Source: JAFARZ01 sp035651595
GTDB taxonomy: Bacteria > Actinomycetota > Actinomycetes > Streptosporangiales > Streptosporangiaceae
Length of the DNA stretch: 64,000 nucleotides
Assembly (NCBI GenBank): GCA_035651595.1
Contig: DASRFJ010000099.1
Location: 1-64,000, forward strand
Direction of reading: 5' to 3'
In this document: positions 25,198-33,773 of the stretch, piece by piece
How the letters are laid out: each line of letters opens with the position of its first letter
Numbering within the stretch: position 1 is the first letter of the stretch
The notes under the pieces: model-generated
What the model was told of the DNA's origin: nothing
The model's input: the letters and a program-made list of their open reading frames with translations, nothing else
The model's database searches: none
Made by a program: the position numbers and the translations under genes

Positions 25198-26082
25198 CTA
25201 GGCGGCGCGGCGGCGGAGCAGCCAGCGGCGGGCGCGGTACCCGGCGAACAGGGCCACCGCGGCGACCGCCAGGAACGGGGCAAGGGCGCCGAGCAGGGCG
25301 AGCGTCCAGTCCACGGTGACGCGCAATCCGTGCCAGCCGACCGACAGCCCGCGCGCCAGGGTCGGCGGGCGGCCCTTGTGCGCGGTCACGACGGGCTTGG
25401 CCTTCGGGCCGAGGATGGTCACCGTGACGGTGGCGTAGCTGGTCTCGTTGCGCAGCGCCCGCTGCTGCGCTTCGATGCTCTCCAGACTCGACTCCTCGGA
25501 GTTGATCTGGTTCTGCACGGTGAGCAGGTCGCCGACCGAGCCGGCGTGCGAGAGCAGCGCGCGCAGCTGCACGATCGCGGCCTCGGCGGAGCTGACCTGG
25601 CTGTTCACGTCCGCGACCTGCTCGGTCAGGTCCTGTGCCTGCTGGCTCAGCGACACCCTGGTGCCGAGCCCGGCAAGGCGGCTGAGCGCGGCCGGGTAAC
25701 CGCTTACCGGGATCTTCAGCTGAATGTCCGCGGTCGCCGCCGAGCCGGATGAGGTCGTCTCGTTCGAGACGTACCCGCCCGCGGACGCCGCGATCTGCGC
25801 GGCCGCGTCGGTGGCGTCGCTGACCCGCGCCACGCGCACGGTCAGCTCTGCGGTGTAGTTGATCGCGCTGGCGTTCGCCACCCGCGCGGTGGTCGCCTGA
25901 CCCTGACCCGGGCCCTGACCCTGACCCAGATCTTGTCCGGCGATCGACTTGGCGGAGCCGGGCGCGGCGGCGGCGCCGGCGGAGGAGTTGGCACTGCGAC
26001 TGGCGGTGCCGGAGGAGCAGCCGGCCAGCAGGACTAGCAGGCTGAGCAGGAGCAATGCGGGGATGATCGTCACGCTACGCAT
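25198..26082 (-). CDS. DUF4349 lipoprotein
   Basis: A 294-aa lipoprotein with signal peptide and lipobox LLAGC (cysteine about residue 22), followed by a Ser/Ala/Gly-rich linker with a GQGQGPGQGQ repeat. The DUF4349 domain follows (YTAELTVRVARVSDA, GGYVSNETTSS, LKIPVSGYPAAL, LTEQVADVNSQVSS), then a coiled-coil (about residues 165-205), and a C-terminal membrane helix plus basic tail (YRARRWLLRRRAA). ATG 26082 was preferred over 26109 because it places the charged region directly before the signal helix. It is divergent from hemY with a 63-bp gap. Function unknown; likely an envelope protein. Confidence 0.88.
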   Translation of the reverse strand: MRSVTIIPALLLLSLLVLLAGCSSGTASRSANSSAGAAAAPGSAKSIAGQDLGQGQGPGQGQATTARVANASAINYTAELTVRVARVSDATDAAAQIAASAGGYVSNETTSSGSAATADIQLKIPVSGYPAALSRLAGLGTRVSLSQQAQDLTEQVADVNSQVSSAEAAIVQLRALLSHAGSVGDLLTVQNQINSEESSLESIEAQQRALRNETSYATVTVTILGPKAKPVVTAHKGRPPTLARGLSVGWHGLRVTVDWTLALLGALAPFLAVAAVALFAGYRARRWLLRRRAA

Positions 26083-26145
26083 GCCGGTCGGACGGCCCGG
26101 CGGTGGCACGCGGTTCCCGGCACTCGGTCACGATCTGATTAGGTT

Positions 26146-27609
26146 ATGAGTATGCGAGCGCGGCATGTGGTGATCGTGGGCGGCGGTATCTCCGGTCTGG
26201 CCAGCGCCTTCTTCCTGCGCGACGCCGGCGTGCGGGTCACCGTGCTTGAGGGCTCGCCGCGGCTGGGCGGCAAGCTCGCCGTCTCCGAGATCGCCGGCGT
26301 GGCGGTGGACTCCGGCGCGGAGGCGCTGCTCGTCACCCGGCCCGAGGGGATCAGCCTGCTGTCCGAGGCCGGGCTCGACGATCAGCGGGTGGCGCCAGGT
26401 ACCACCGCTGCGGCGATCTGGACCCGGGGCGAGCTGCGCCCGATGCCACGCCGCCAGTTTCTCGGCGTGCCTGCCGACGTGCCGGAGCTGGCCGCTTCCG
26501 GTGTCGTGTCCGGCGCGGGAGCGGCCAGAGCCGCCAGGGACCTGGAGTTGCCGGCCACGACACGCGAGGGTGATGTTTCCGTCGCCGCCTATGTCGGCTC
26601 CCGGTTCGGTCCTGAGGTGGTCGACCGGCTGGTCGATCCGCTGCTCGGCGGCGTGTACGCCGGGCTGTCCGCGGCGCTGTCGTTCGACGCGACGATGCCG
26701 GCGTTGTCCGCGGCCGCGCGGCGCTTCCCGTCGCTGGCCGAAGCGGCGGGCTCGCTGCTTCCCCCGGCTCCCGCGCCGGAAAATCCGCCGCAAAAACCCC
26801 GCCAGGTGTTCACTACGCTGGCCGGCGGGCTCGGCACGCTGCCCGAGGTGCTGGCGAAGCAGTCGGGGGCGACGATCCGCACCGGAGCCATGGTGCGCGA
26901 GCTGGCACGCACACATGGCGGCTGGCACCTCACCGTCGGTTCGGCCGCGGAGCCGGAGCTGATCGATGCCGACGCGGTGATCCTCGCGGTGCCCGCGCGG
27001 CCGGCCGGCCGGCTGCTGGCCGGGGTGCCCGGCGCGTCCGCCGCGGTGACCGCGTTCGGCGAGTTCGGGTACGCGAGCATGGCGATCGTCACGCTCGCCT
27101 ATCCGCGCGAGGCCTTCCCCGGGGAGGCCACCGCGCGGAGCGGGTACCTGGTGCCCGCCGTCGACGGGCATGCGGTCAAGGCGGTCACGTTCTCGACCGT
27201 CAAGTGGCCGCACCTGCTCGGCGACTACCACGTGGTGCGCTGCTCGCTGGGCCGGGTCGGGGAGGAGTCGGTGCTCCAGCGCGACGACGCGGACCTGGCC
27301 AGCCTCGCCGCGGCGGAACTGGCGATGGCCACCGGCGTGCGCGGCGCGCCGGCCGTCAGCCGGGTCACCCGCTGGGGCGGCGCGCTGCCGCAGTACACCG
27401 TCGGCCACTTGGACCGGGTGGCCCGCATCCGCGCCGCCGTGGCGGAGCTGCCCGGGCTGGCCGTCTGCGGTGCCGCGTACGACGGAGTCGGCATCCCCGC
27501 CTGCGTGGCTACGGCGAAGACCGCCGTTGGCCAGATCCTCGCAGAACCGTCGTTCGGAGAAAATCCTGGAGCCAGCCCTGCGTCCCAGGCAGACCTGGGC
27601 CGCGGCTAG
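26146..27609 (+). CDS. hemY: coproporphyrinogen III oxidase (HemY/CgoX type)
   Basis: A 487-aa FAD-dependent oxidase. The dinucleotide-binding motif VVIVGGGISGLASAF is at residues 8-22, with the partner E in VTVLEG. Later family segments are YVGSRFGPEVVDRLVDPLLGG and the C-terminal GVGIPACVATAKTAV flavin-binding stretch. In Actinomycetota this enzyme oxidises coproporphyrinogen III to coproporphyrin III in the coproporphyrin-dependent haem pathway. Older annotation calls it protoporphyrinogen oxidase (hemG). ATG 26146 or ATG 26152 may be the start. hemQ follows after 9 bp. Confidence 0.95.
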   Translation: MSMRARHVVIVGGGISGLASAFFLRDAGVRVTVLEGSPRLGGKLAVSEIAGVAVDSGAEALLVTRPEGISLLSEAGLDDQRVAPGTTAAAIWTRGELRPMPRRQFLGVPADVPELAASGVVSGAGAARAARDLELPATTREGDVSVAAYVGSRFGPEVVDRLVDPLLGGVYAGLSAALSFDATMPALSAAARRFPSLAEAAGSLLPPAPAPENPPQKPRQVFTTLAGGLGTLPEVLAKQSGATIRTGAMVRELARTHGGWHLTVGSAAEPELIDADAVILAVPARPAGRLLAGVPGASAAVTAFGEFGYASMAIVTLAYPREAFPGEATARSGYLVPAVDGHAVKAVTFSTVKWPHLLGDYHVVRCSLGRVGEESVLQRDDADLASLAAAELAMATGVRGAPAVSRVTRWGGALPQYTVGHLDRVARIRAAVAELPGLAVCGAAYDGVGIPACVATAKTAVGQILAEPSFGENPGASPASQADLGRG

Positions 27610-27618
27610 ATTGGGATT

Positions 27619-28329
27619 ATGGCAGGACACGACGATGCGGGAGTCCGGCCGCGGGCCCGTGAGCTGAACGAGCTGATCCGGTACACGATGTGGTCCGTGT
27701 TCCGGGTCGCCGACACCGGGTTTCCGGAGCGGGACGCGGCGGCGGATGAGGTGTCCGAACTGCTGGACGCGGCGACCGGCAAGGGAGTCGTCACGCGTGG
27801 CTGCTATGACGTGCAGGGCCTGCGGGCAGACGCCGACTACATGTTCTGGTGGATCGCCCCGTCGCCGGACGATCTTCAGGAGACCTACGCGCGGTTCCGC
27901 CGCACCCGGCTGGGCCGGGCCAGCGAGCCCGTCTGGTCGGTGATGGCGCTGCACCGCCCAGCGGAGTTCAACAAGGGTCACATTCCGGCGTTTCTCGCCG
28001 AGGAAGAACCCCGCGACTACGTGAGCGTGTACCCGTTCGTGCGCTCCTACGAGTGGTACCTGCTCGACCCGGCGGAGCGCCGCCAGCAACTGGCCGAGCA
28101 CGGCATGATGGCGCGCGACTACCCCGAGGTGCGGGCCAACACCGTCGCCTGCTTCGCGCTGAACGACTACGAGTGGATCCTCGCGTTCGAGGCCGACGAA
28201 CTGCACCGGATCGTGGACCTGATGCGGCACCTGCGCGGTGCCGAGGCGCGCCGGCACACCAGGGTGGAGATCCCGTTCTACACCGGACGCCGCAAGCCCG
28301 TCGCGGAGCTGATCGCCGGGCTGGCGTAG
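27619..28329 (+). CDS. hemQ: coproheme decarboxylase (HemQ/ChdC)
   Basis: A 236-aa chlorite-dismutase-fold protein that converts coproheme to haem b, the last step of the pathway served by hemE and hemY here. The hallmarks are RYTMWSVFRV near the start, the YVSVYPFVRSYEWYLL segment with the region of the catalytic tyrosine, and LAEHGMMARDYPEVRANTV, which supplies the proximal histidine. It is placed 9 bp after hemY and is surely co-transcribed. No unusual features; ends convergently, 8 bp from the response regulator stop. Confidence 0.96.
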   Translation: MAGHDDAGVRPRARELNELIRYTMWSVFRVADTGFPERDAAADEVSELLDAATGKGVVTRGCYDVQGLRADADYMFWWIAPSPDDLQETYARFRRTRLGRASEPVWSVMALHRPAEFNKGHIPAFLAEEEPRDYVSVYPFVRSYEWYLLDPAERRQQLAEHGMMARDYPEVRANTVACFALNDYEWILAFEADELHRIVDLMRHLRGAEARRHTRVEIPFYTGRRKPVAELIAGLA

Positions 28330-28337
28330 CCCCGGGC

Positions 28338-28985
28338 CTAGTCACGCGGCAAGCCGGACTCGTAGGCGAAGATGACCGCGTGCACCCGGTCGCGCAGGTC
28401 CAGCTTGGTGAGCAGGTGCGCGATGTGGGTCTTCACGGTGTTGCCCGACACCCGCAGCTCGGCGCCGATTTCCGCGTTCGACATGCCGCGCGCGACGAGC
28501 ACGAGCACGTCGCGCTCGCGCGCGGTCAGCGTGTCCAGGCGCGGGTCGCGGGGTCGCGCGGCGCCGTCGGCGAACAGCCGGATAAGCCGCCTGGTTACCG
28601 AAGGCGCGAGCAACGCGTCGCCCGCCGCCACCACTCGCACGCCGTCGATCAGGTCCTCCGGCCTGGCGTCCTTGACCAGGAATCCGCTGGCCCCTGCCGC
28701 CAGTGCGTCGAATACGTACTCGTCGGTGTCATAGGTGGTGAGCACCAGCACCCGCGGAGCCGTGACCTGGCGGACCACTTGGGCGGTGGCGTGGATGCCG
28801 TCCGTGCCCGGCATCCTGATGTCCATCACGACCACATCCGGAGCCAGCCGCGCGGACTCCGCGATCGCCGCCGCGCCGGTGGCCGCCTCGCCGATCACCT
28901 CGATGCCTGGGTCGGTGCCGAGCAACGTCCGCAGCCCGGCCCGGACCAGCGGCTGATCGTCGGCGATCAGCACTCGGATCCTCAC
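28338..28985 (-). CDS. NarL/LuxR-family response regulator
   Basis: A 215-aa protein with a receiver domain (VLIADDQPLVR acidic pair, phospho-acceptor D in VVVMDIRMPGTDG, VLTTYDTDEY and conserved K in GFLVKD) and a LuxR-type helix-turn-helix (LTARERDVLVLVARGMSNAE, then NTVKTHIAHLL). The GTG start overlaps the TGA of the upstream histidine kinase gene (GTGA), so the pair is translationally coupled. Target genes are unknown. It ends against hemQ. Confidence 0.95.
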   Translation of the reverse strand: MRIRVLIADDQPLVRAGLRTLLGTDPGIEVIGEAATGAAAIAESARLAPDVVVMDIRMPGTDGIHATAQVVRQVTAPRVLVLTTYDTDEYVFDALAAGASGFLVKDARPEDLIDGVRVVAAGDALLAPSVTRRLIRLFADGAARPRDPRLDTLTARERDVLVLVARGMSNAEIGAELRVSGNTVKTHIAHLLTKLDLRDRVHAVIFAYESGLPRD

Positions 28986-30187
28986 GCCGGGACCGGGATC
29001 TCGGCGTGGACCTCGAAGCCGGCCGCACCAGATCTGGGACCGGCCCGGAACGTGCCGCGCTGGGCGGCGACCCGCTCGCGCAGCCCGGCGAGCCCCTGAC
29101 CGCCGCCCGGCCGGCGCGACCTGAGCTGCGCGGCGCGTGCGGGCCCGTCGTCCGCGACGGTGATGTGCAGGCTTTCCGGGCAGCGCCGCAGGGTCACCCG
29201 GGCATCGGTCGCGGCCGAATGCCGCAGCACGTTGGTCAGGCTCTCCTGGATCACCCGGTACGCGGTCAGGTCCGCCGTGGCGGGCAGCGTGCCCGCCTCG
29301 CCCTCGACGGTGACCGCGACACCGCAGCCGGCGATCAGTTCGCCGAGCCGGGCCAGGCCCGGTTGCGGCGCCGCGCCACCCGGGGTGTGCTTGATTACCC
29401 CGAGCGCGTGCCGAAGTTCGGTCATCGCCTGCCGGCTTGCCGTCTCGATGCCGGCCAGCAGGCCGGGGTCGGCCGGCGCGCCGGACTCGGCGAGCAGCCG
29501 GGCGGTGCCCGCCTGGAGGCTGATGACGCTGACGTGGTGGGCCACGATGTCGTGCAGCTCACCGGCGATCCTCGCGCGTTCTTCGGCGGCCGCCCTGGCT
29601 TCGCGCGCGGTGCGATCCGCCTCGAGCGCACCACCGCGCGCCCGCGTGCTCTCACCGGTCGCCCATGCGGCCAGCACCAGCGCCGCCGTTGTGCCCACCG
29701 TCTCCAGCCTGCTGTGGTGGGTCAGCAGCCCGCATTCCAGCGCGATACCCGTCGCCGCCATCGCCAGCTGACCGGTGCGCCGGTCCGCGCGGCTGGCCAG
29801 CGAGTACAGCGCGACCAGCGCGGCGGGCATCAGGACCAGCGGGCTCAGGCCAGCCCAGTCGGGGCCAACGCGGGTGACCAGCACCAGTACCGTGGCCGCG
29901 GCGGACGTCAGCCACACGGTCAGCGGGAACGCGCGCCGCCAGGCCACGGCCACGGCCGCGAGCAGGCCGGCCGCCGCCCACGTCGTGCCGCTGGCGTGGT
30001 GATACGGATCGAAGCCTGGCTCGGAGAACGCGAAGGCCAGGCCGGCCGCGAGCATGACGTCGGCGATGGGCGGCCGCCACGCGAAGTCCATGACCACGAC
30101 GATAAGCGCGTCGTGCCCGGCGGTCATCGCCCACCAGGGTGAGCTCGCCTCATCCGGCTGGGTGAGCCGAAGACCGGCTGCGCGCAT
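28982..30187 (-). CDS. sensor histidine kinase (HisKA_3 type)
   Basis: A 401-aa kinase partner of the adjacent response regulator. The N-terminal half has four to five membrane helices without an obvious extracellular sensor domain. The dimerisation/phospho-acceptor box is ELHDIVAHHVSVISLQ with the phosphorylated His in LHD, and an HATPase_c domain follows (VIQESLTNVLRHS as N-box, VADDGP, GLAGLRERVAA as G-box). The start at ATG 30187 leaves only 38 bp to the divergent GTG of the next gene; ATG 30127 (MTAGHDALIVV) is the likely alternative. Confidence 0.93.
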   Translation of the reverse strand: MRAAGLRLTQPDEASSPWWAMTAGHDALIVVVMDFAWRPPIADVMLAAGLAFAFSEPGFDPYHHASGTTWAAAGLLAAVAVAWRRAFPLTVWLTSAAATVLVLVTRVGPDWAGLSPLVLMPAALVALYSLASRADRRTGQLAMAATGIALECGLLTHHSRLETVGTTAALVLAAWATGESTRARGGALEADRTAREARAAAEERARIAGELHDIVAHHVSVISLQAGTARLLAESGAPADPGLLAGIETASRQAMTELRHALGVIKHTPGGAAPQPGLARLGELIAGCGVAVTVEGEAGTLPATADLTAYRVIQESLTNVLRHSAATDARVTLRRCPESLHITVADDGPARAAQLRSRRPGGGQGLAGLRERVAAQRGTFRAGPRSGAAGFEVHAEIPVPA

Positions 30188-30225
30188 GACGCGCCGGGCG
30201 ACCCCGCCGGGCTAGCGTCGCCGTC

Positions 30226-31386
30226 GTGAGGACACGGGGCTTTCCTGGCGGGTTCGCCGCGCTCGGTTACGTCGCCTGCGCGGTGTTCGCCGCGACCGTG
30301 GTGCTGGTGAGCACGCAGCCGTTGCACCGGCGCTGGGGTGCGTGCGCCGCCGTCGCGTACTGCTGCGCCGCGCTGGTCAGCGCGACCCGGATGCGGTGGC
30401 GCGGCGAGCTGGCGGCGTTGCTCACCGCCACCGGCGCGCTGGTGGTCCCGTTGTGCTGGCTGGCCGCGAACGGGCAGGCGATGCCCGAGGTCGGCGTGGT
30501 GGCGCACTCCGCGCGGCTGCTGATCGAGCATGCCCGGCCGTATCATTCCGCGGCCCAGCTCGGTGGCGACGTCGACGGTTATGACCCGTACCTGCCGGGC
30601 ATGACGGTGTTCGGCCTGCCCCGGGCGGTGTTCGGCGGCGGTATCGCCACCGACCCGCGGGTGTGGGATGGCGTAGCGTTCATCGCCTCGTTCTGGGCGG
30701 CCTTGCGCGTCGCAGGGGTCGGCGATCCGGCCCGCCGGACGGCGGTGCTGGCCGGCGCTCCGCTGATCGCCTTCCCGCTGGCGGTGAGCGGCAACGACCT
30801 GCCGGTCGTGGGACTCCTCTGCCTCGGCTTGGCGCTGTCGAAGTCCGGCGAGGTCACCGCGGCCGCCGGCCTGGTGCTCGGCGCCGCCGCGGCGCTGAAG
30901 GCCACGGCGTGGCCTGCCCTGCTCGTCGCCGGAGTCCTGCTCGCCGCGCGAGACGGCGGGCGTGCGACGGCGAGGTTTGCCGGGGCCGCCACCGCGGTGG
31001 TCGCCGTCATCGTCGGCCCGTTCCTGGTCATCCAGCCGCGTGACCTGGTGGCGAACACCATCGGGTTCCCGCTCGGCCTGACCCGTGCGCGCTCACCCGC
31101 CGCGAGTCCGCTACCCGGGCACCTGCTCGCGGCCACCGGGGGCGCGGGGCACGCGGCGGTGATCGCCCTCCTGGCCGCCACTGCGGCCGGATTCGCGGCG
31201 GCCCTGCTCTGGCGGCCGCCGCGGACCGTCCTCGGGGCGGGCGGCTATCTCGCACTGATCCTGACCCTGCTGTTCACGCTGGCTCCGGCCACACGCTGGG
31301 GATACTTCGTGTACCCACTTGGCATCTGCTGCTGGCTGCTCCTCACGGAGCACACGGTGGATCCGGGCAACGGCGAATCCGGGTAA
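30226..31386 (+). CDS. polytopic membrane protein, GT87/DUF2029-like
   Basis: A 386-aa protein with about ten membrane helices and short loops. The loop after the third helix contains VDGYDPYLPGMTVFGLPRA, resembling the substrate-side loop of actinobacterial DUF2029/GT87 polyprenyl-phosphate-dependent mannosyltransferases, and a middle segment has AAALKATAWPALL. I cannot name the acceptor. It starts at GTG 30226, divergent from the kinase. Its last 276 bp are overlapped by the convergent membrane-protein ORF, which is unusual. Confidence 0.75.
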   Translation: MRTRGFPGGFAALGYVACAVFAATVVLVSTQPLHRRWGACAAVAYCCAALVSATRMRWRGELAALLTATGALVVPLCWLAANGQAMPEVGVVAHSARLLIEHARPYHSAAQLGGDVDGYDPYLPGMTVFGLPRAVFGGGIATDPRVWDGVAFIASFWAALRVAGVGDPARRTAVLAGAPLIAFPLAVSGNDLPVVGLLCLGLALSKSGEVTAAAGLVLGAAAALKATAWPALLVAGVLLAARDGGRATARFAGAATAVVAVIVGPFLVIQPRDLVANTIGFPLGLTRARSPAASPLPGHLLAATGGAGHAAVIALLAATAAGFAAALLWRPPRTVLGAGGYLALILTLLFTLAPATRWGYFVYPLGICCWLLLTEHTVDPGNGESG

Positions 31387-32973
31387 CGGCGGGGGCGGGC
31401 CGAGCTTCGGCAGCAGGTTCGCGGACCAGACGTAGATCGTGTATCCGGGAATCCGATAGGTGCGGACCGGCGGGCCGAACGTGGACCGCGCCGCGGCCAG
31501 CAGCGCTGGGTTGACTGTTCTGTCCCTGATGGCGAGGAACCGGGCGTCGTAGCGGGCGGGATCGTAGGCGCGCGCCACCGTCTCCCAATCGCCCGGCACG
31601 ATCTTGCCGTGGTTCACCTGCACCGAGTTGACCCGGATCCGGCCGCCGGTGTCGAGCGTGGTGCTGTTGGCGTCCCAGTAGTTGGCCAGCCCGTCGGTCA
31701 GCCCCTGTGTGGTTAGCGCCTGTCTGACCAGCCAGGCCGCCAGCGGCTGGTCCGCTGGCGGCGCAGACGGCCAGGTCGCGGCGTACCCGAGCGCGGCGAG
31801 GTACCCGCACCCGAGCGCGGCCAGCAGCGGGGTCAGGAACGGGACCGGCAGCGGGGTCAGGCGCGTCCTGAGCAGCGGCCTGGCGGTGAGCCGGCCCGCC
31901 AGAACGGCGCCGTACGGCATCACCGGAGCGATCTCGCGGGTCGCCGCGATGTCCAGCCCCATGCGGCTCACCAGGAAGGCGAGCAGGTTGAGCACGACGC
32001 CGAGTGCGAGCACCGGGACGATCACCTCTCCGGTACTGCCGAACCGGGCGAACGCGATCACCAGGCCGGCGATCACCAGCACGACGCCGGCCAGGTGCAC
32101 GACCGCGAAGGCCAGGCTGAGTCCCTGCCCGGCGCTGAACACGTTCGCGCCGAAGACCTCCAGCACCGCCCGGACCGTCACCCAGGCGGACCGCGACAGC
32201 TGCCCGGGCGTTACCAGCCTCGTGCTGACCGGCTGAGACGAGTACCCGCCGGCCGCGCGGATACTCCAGCGCAGCAGCCAACCGAGCACGGCGGCGCCGC
32301 ACCCCGCGGCGGCCAGCGCGATCTCATAACGCGGCGGTTTGCGCCAGCTGGGCAGCGCGCGCACCAGGCAGGCGATCACCAACGGCGCGATACCGGCGAT
32401 CAGCACGAGCGAGTCGGCCACCAGCGCCCAGCCGAGGATCAGGCACACCCCGGCCGGGACGTACCAGCGCCGGGGCGCGCGGTCGATCAGCAGCCACGTC
32501 GCCAGCAGCGGCACCGCGGTACCGGCGTGAGCCGGGCCGAGCAACAGCGTGGAGGTGGCGCTGAGCTGCGGCGAGACGATGATCCCGGCCGCCAGTAGCG
32601 CGCGGGTGACCCCCTCGCGGCCGGTTGCCCGGCCTCGTGCGAGCAGCGCGGCGAGCAGCACGAGCAGCGTGTACGTCATCGCCCCGGCCGCGTGCACCAC
32701 CCAGGGCCCGAGGCCCAGCACGAGCTCGATCAGCAGGTACTGCGGCAGCTCGGTGGTATAGAAGGAGACATCCGCCAGGCGCCAGCCGTGCAGCAGCACG
32801 TTCCCGTGCCGGATGTCCCAGGCTTCCAGGGCCATCGACGCGCCGTCGGCGTTGGTCGGCTGGAACGAGGATTGCCGCCAGTACAGGAAGAACAGCAGGC
32901 AGGTGGCGAGCAGCACGATGGCCCATATCGCCGCGCGCCTGGCATAACGGGCAGGGGCAGGATCCGCGCCCAT
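31111..32973 (-). CDS. polytopic membrane protein of unknown function, extended C-terminus
   Basis: A 620-aa ORF with about eleven helices (first one IWAIVLLATCLLFFLYW). A periplasmic loop after it (TNADGASMALEAWDIRHGNV) looks like GT-C-type glycosyltransferases. A soluble C-terminal domain begins near residue 425. The natural end is probably near IHRVLREEQPA: beyond about 31386 the sequence (GRSQREQQGQDQCEIAARPED) has the composition of an antisense frame and lies over the convergent GT87-like gene. A lost stop or a frameshift there would explain it. The ATG at 32973 was chosen over a TTG at 32982. It is divergent from arfB. Confidence 0.7.
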   Translation of the reverse strand: MGADPAPARYARRAAIWAIVLLATCLLFFLYWRQSSFQPTNADGASMALEAWDIRHGNVLLHGWRLADVSFYTTELPQYLLIELVLGLGPWVVHAAGAMTYTLLVLLAALLARGRATGREGVTRALLAAGIIVSPQLSATSTLLLGPAHAGTAVPLLATWLLIDRAPRRWYVPAGVCLILGWALVADSLVLIAGIAPLVIACLVRALPSWRKPPRYEIALAAAGCGAAVLGWLLRWSIRAAGGYSSQPVSTRLVTPGQLSRSAWVTVRAVLEVFGANVFSAGQGLSLAFAVVHLAGVVLVIAGLVIAFARFGSTGEVIVPVLALGVVLNLLAFLVSRMGLDIAATREIAPVMPYGAVLAGRLTARPLLRTRLTPLPVPFLTPLLAALGCGYLAALGYAATWPSAPPADQPLAAWLVRQALTTQGLTDGLANYWDANSTTLDTGGRIRVNSVQVNHGKIVPGDWETVARAYDPARYDARFLAIRDRTVNPALLAAARSTFGPPVRTYRIPGYTIYVWSANLLPKLGPPPPLPGFAVARIHRVLREEQPAADAKWVHEVSPACGRSQREQQGQDQCEIAARPEDGPRRPPEQGRRESGRSGGQEGDHRRVPRAPGGREQVPG

Positions 32974-32997
32974 GTCTGGCAAGGATAACGTCGTGGG

Positions 32998-33423
32998 GTG
33001 GACTTGCGGGTGAACGGCTGGCTGGTGATACCCGACAGCGAGTTGCGCGAGCGCTTTTCTCGTTCGTCCGGGCCTGGCGGCCAGTCGGTCAACACCGCGG
33101 ACAGCAGGGTCGAGCTGTCGTTCGACGTCGAGAAGTCGACGGCGCTGCCCGGCTGGGCCAGGGACCGAGTCCTGGAACGGCTCGCCGGGCGGCTGGTCGA
33201 CGGGGTGCTCACCGTGGCGGCGTCCGAGCAGCGCGGTCAGCTCGCCAACCGGCAGGCGGCCCGTGCCCGGCTCGCCGCGTTGCTCCGCGCCGCGGTCGCC
33301 CCACCCCGGCCGCCGCGCATCCCGACCCGGCCCGGCCGCGCGGCCAACGAGCGGCGCCTGGCGGACAAGCGCAGCCGCGCCGCGGTCAAGCGCGACCGCC
33401 GTTACGACAGCCGGAACGATTAA
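32998..33423 (+). CDS. arfB: alternative ribosome-rescue factor, peptidyl-tRNA hydrolase ArfB
   Basis: A 141-aa protein of normal ArfB length. The N-terminal RF-1-like domain carries the GGQ catalytic motif in SSGPGGQSVNTADSRVEL. The C-terminus is a basic tail (ERRLADKRSRAAVKRDRRY), which in ArfB enters the empty mRNA channel of stalled ribosomes. The start is GTG 32998. It hydrolyses peptidyl-tRNA on non-stop ribosomes and is usually monocistronic, as here. Confidence 0.95.
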   Translation: MDLRVNGWLVIPDSELRERFSRSSGPGGQSVNTADSRVELSFDVEKSTALPGWARDRVLERLAGRLVDGVLTVAASEQRGQLANRQAARARLAALLRAAVAPPRPPRIPTRPGRAANERRLADKRSRAAVKRDRRYDSRND

Positions 33424-33531
33424 CGTGCCGAACGGACGGGAGCGCGCACATCATCGAGCTGGCCGAGGCCTGCGATGCGTGCCGGCGCGTCAGTTGACCG
33501 CTAGCGGGCCCGGGCGATCCGCCGCCGCTCA

Positions 33532-33547
33532 ATACCCGGGGGGGTAT
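33532..33547. promoter_or_regulatory. CsoR-like operator palindrome, site 1
   Basis: The sequence ATACCCGGGGGGGTAT pairs ATACCC with GGGTAT around a G-tract. This is the AT-flanked, C/G-tract geometry known for copper-responsive CsoR operators. No csoR, copZ or copper ATPase gene is next to it. Confidence 0.4.
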
Positions 33548-33603
33548 GCGGTCTGGTTTGTCCTGCTACGTGGGGTTGTGCTCCGTCGGTTCGCGTGGCT
33601 CGT

Positions 33604-33661
33604 TTCATGATCACGAAGGGTTCTATGTGCTATAGGCCACAAAACCCTTCGTGATCATGAA
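33604..33661. terminator. perfect 19-bp inverted repeat, 20-nt loop
   Basis: The arms ttcatgatcacgaagggtt (33604-33622) and aacccttcgtgatcatgaa (33643-33661) are perfectly complementary, and the loop itself contains TGTG/CACA. The fold would be strong in either RNA orientation. There is no U-tract, so a Rho-independent terminator is not proven; a recombination site or mobile-element remnant is equally possible. Confidence 0.5.
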
Positions 33662-33665
33662 CCAT

Positions 33666-33682
33666 ATACCCCTGAGGGGTAT
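33666..33682. promoter_or_regulatory. CsoR-like operator palindrome, site 2
   Basis: ATACCCC-TGA-GGGGTAT is a perfect inverted repeat; with the flanking AT pairs it extends to 33664-33684. It matches the general form of CsoR-type copper operators more closely than site 1 and lies 134 bp from it. No downstream copper gene is visible; the next rightward feature is the repeat at 33743. Confidence 0.45.
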
Positions 33683-33742
33683 ATGAGATCGCTTACTAGT
33701 TCGACTATCCTGCCTCGTGCTTGATGTTAGAGGAGACTGCGG

Positions 33743-33773
33743 ATTATTGCGGACACTTACCCTCCCGGATCGG
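33743..33773. repeat. left half of interrupted dispersed palindrome (P3)
   Basis: The arm attattgcggacacttaccc, then tc and ccggatcgg, equals the left arm and centre of copy P2 except for one base. It ends exactly at the terminus of the MITE-like element; the last nine bases (33765-33773) are repeated on the other side at 34066-34074. Confidence 0.88.

Noticed and set aside
26128..28257. 709-aa minus-strand ORF over hemY and hemQ
   Set aside because: Both sense genes are unmistakable; the antisense frame shows no domain.
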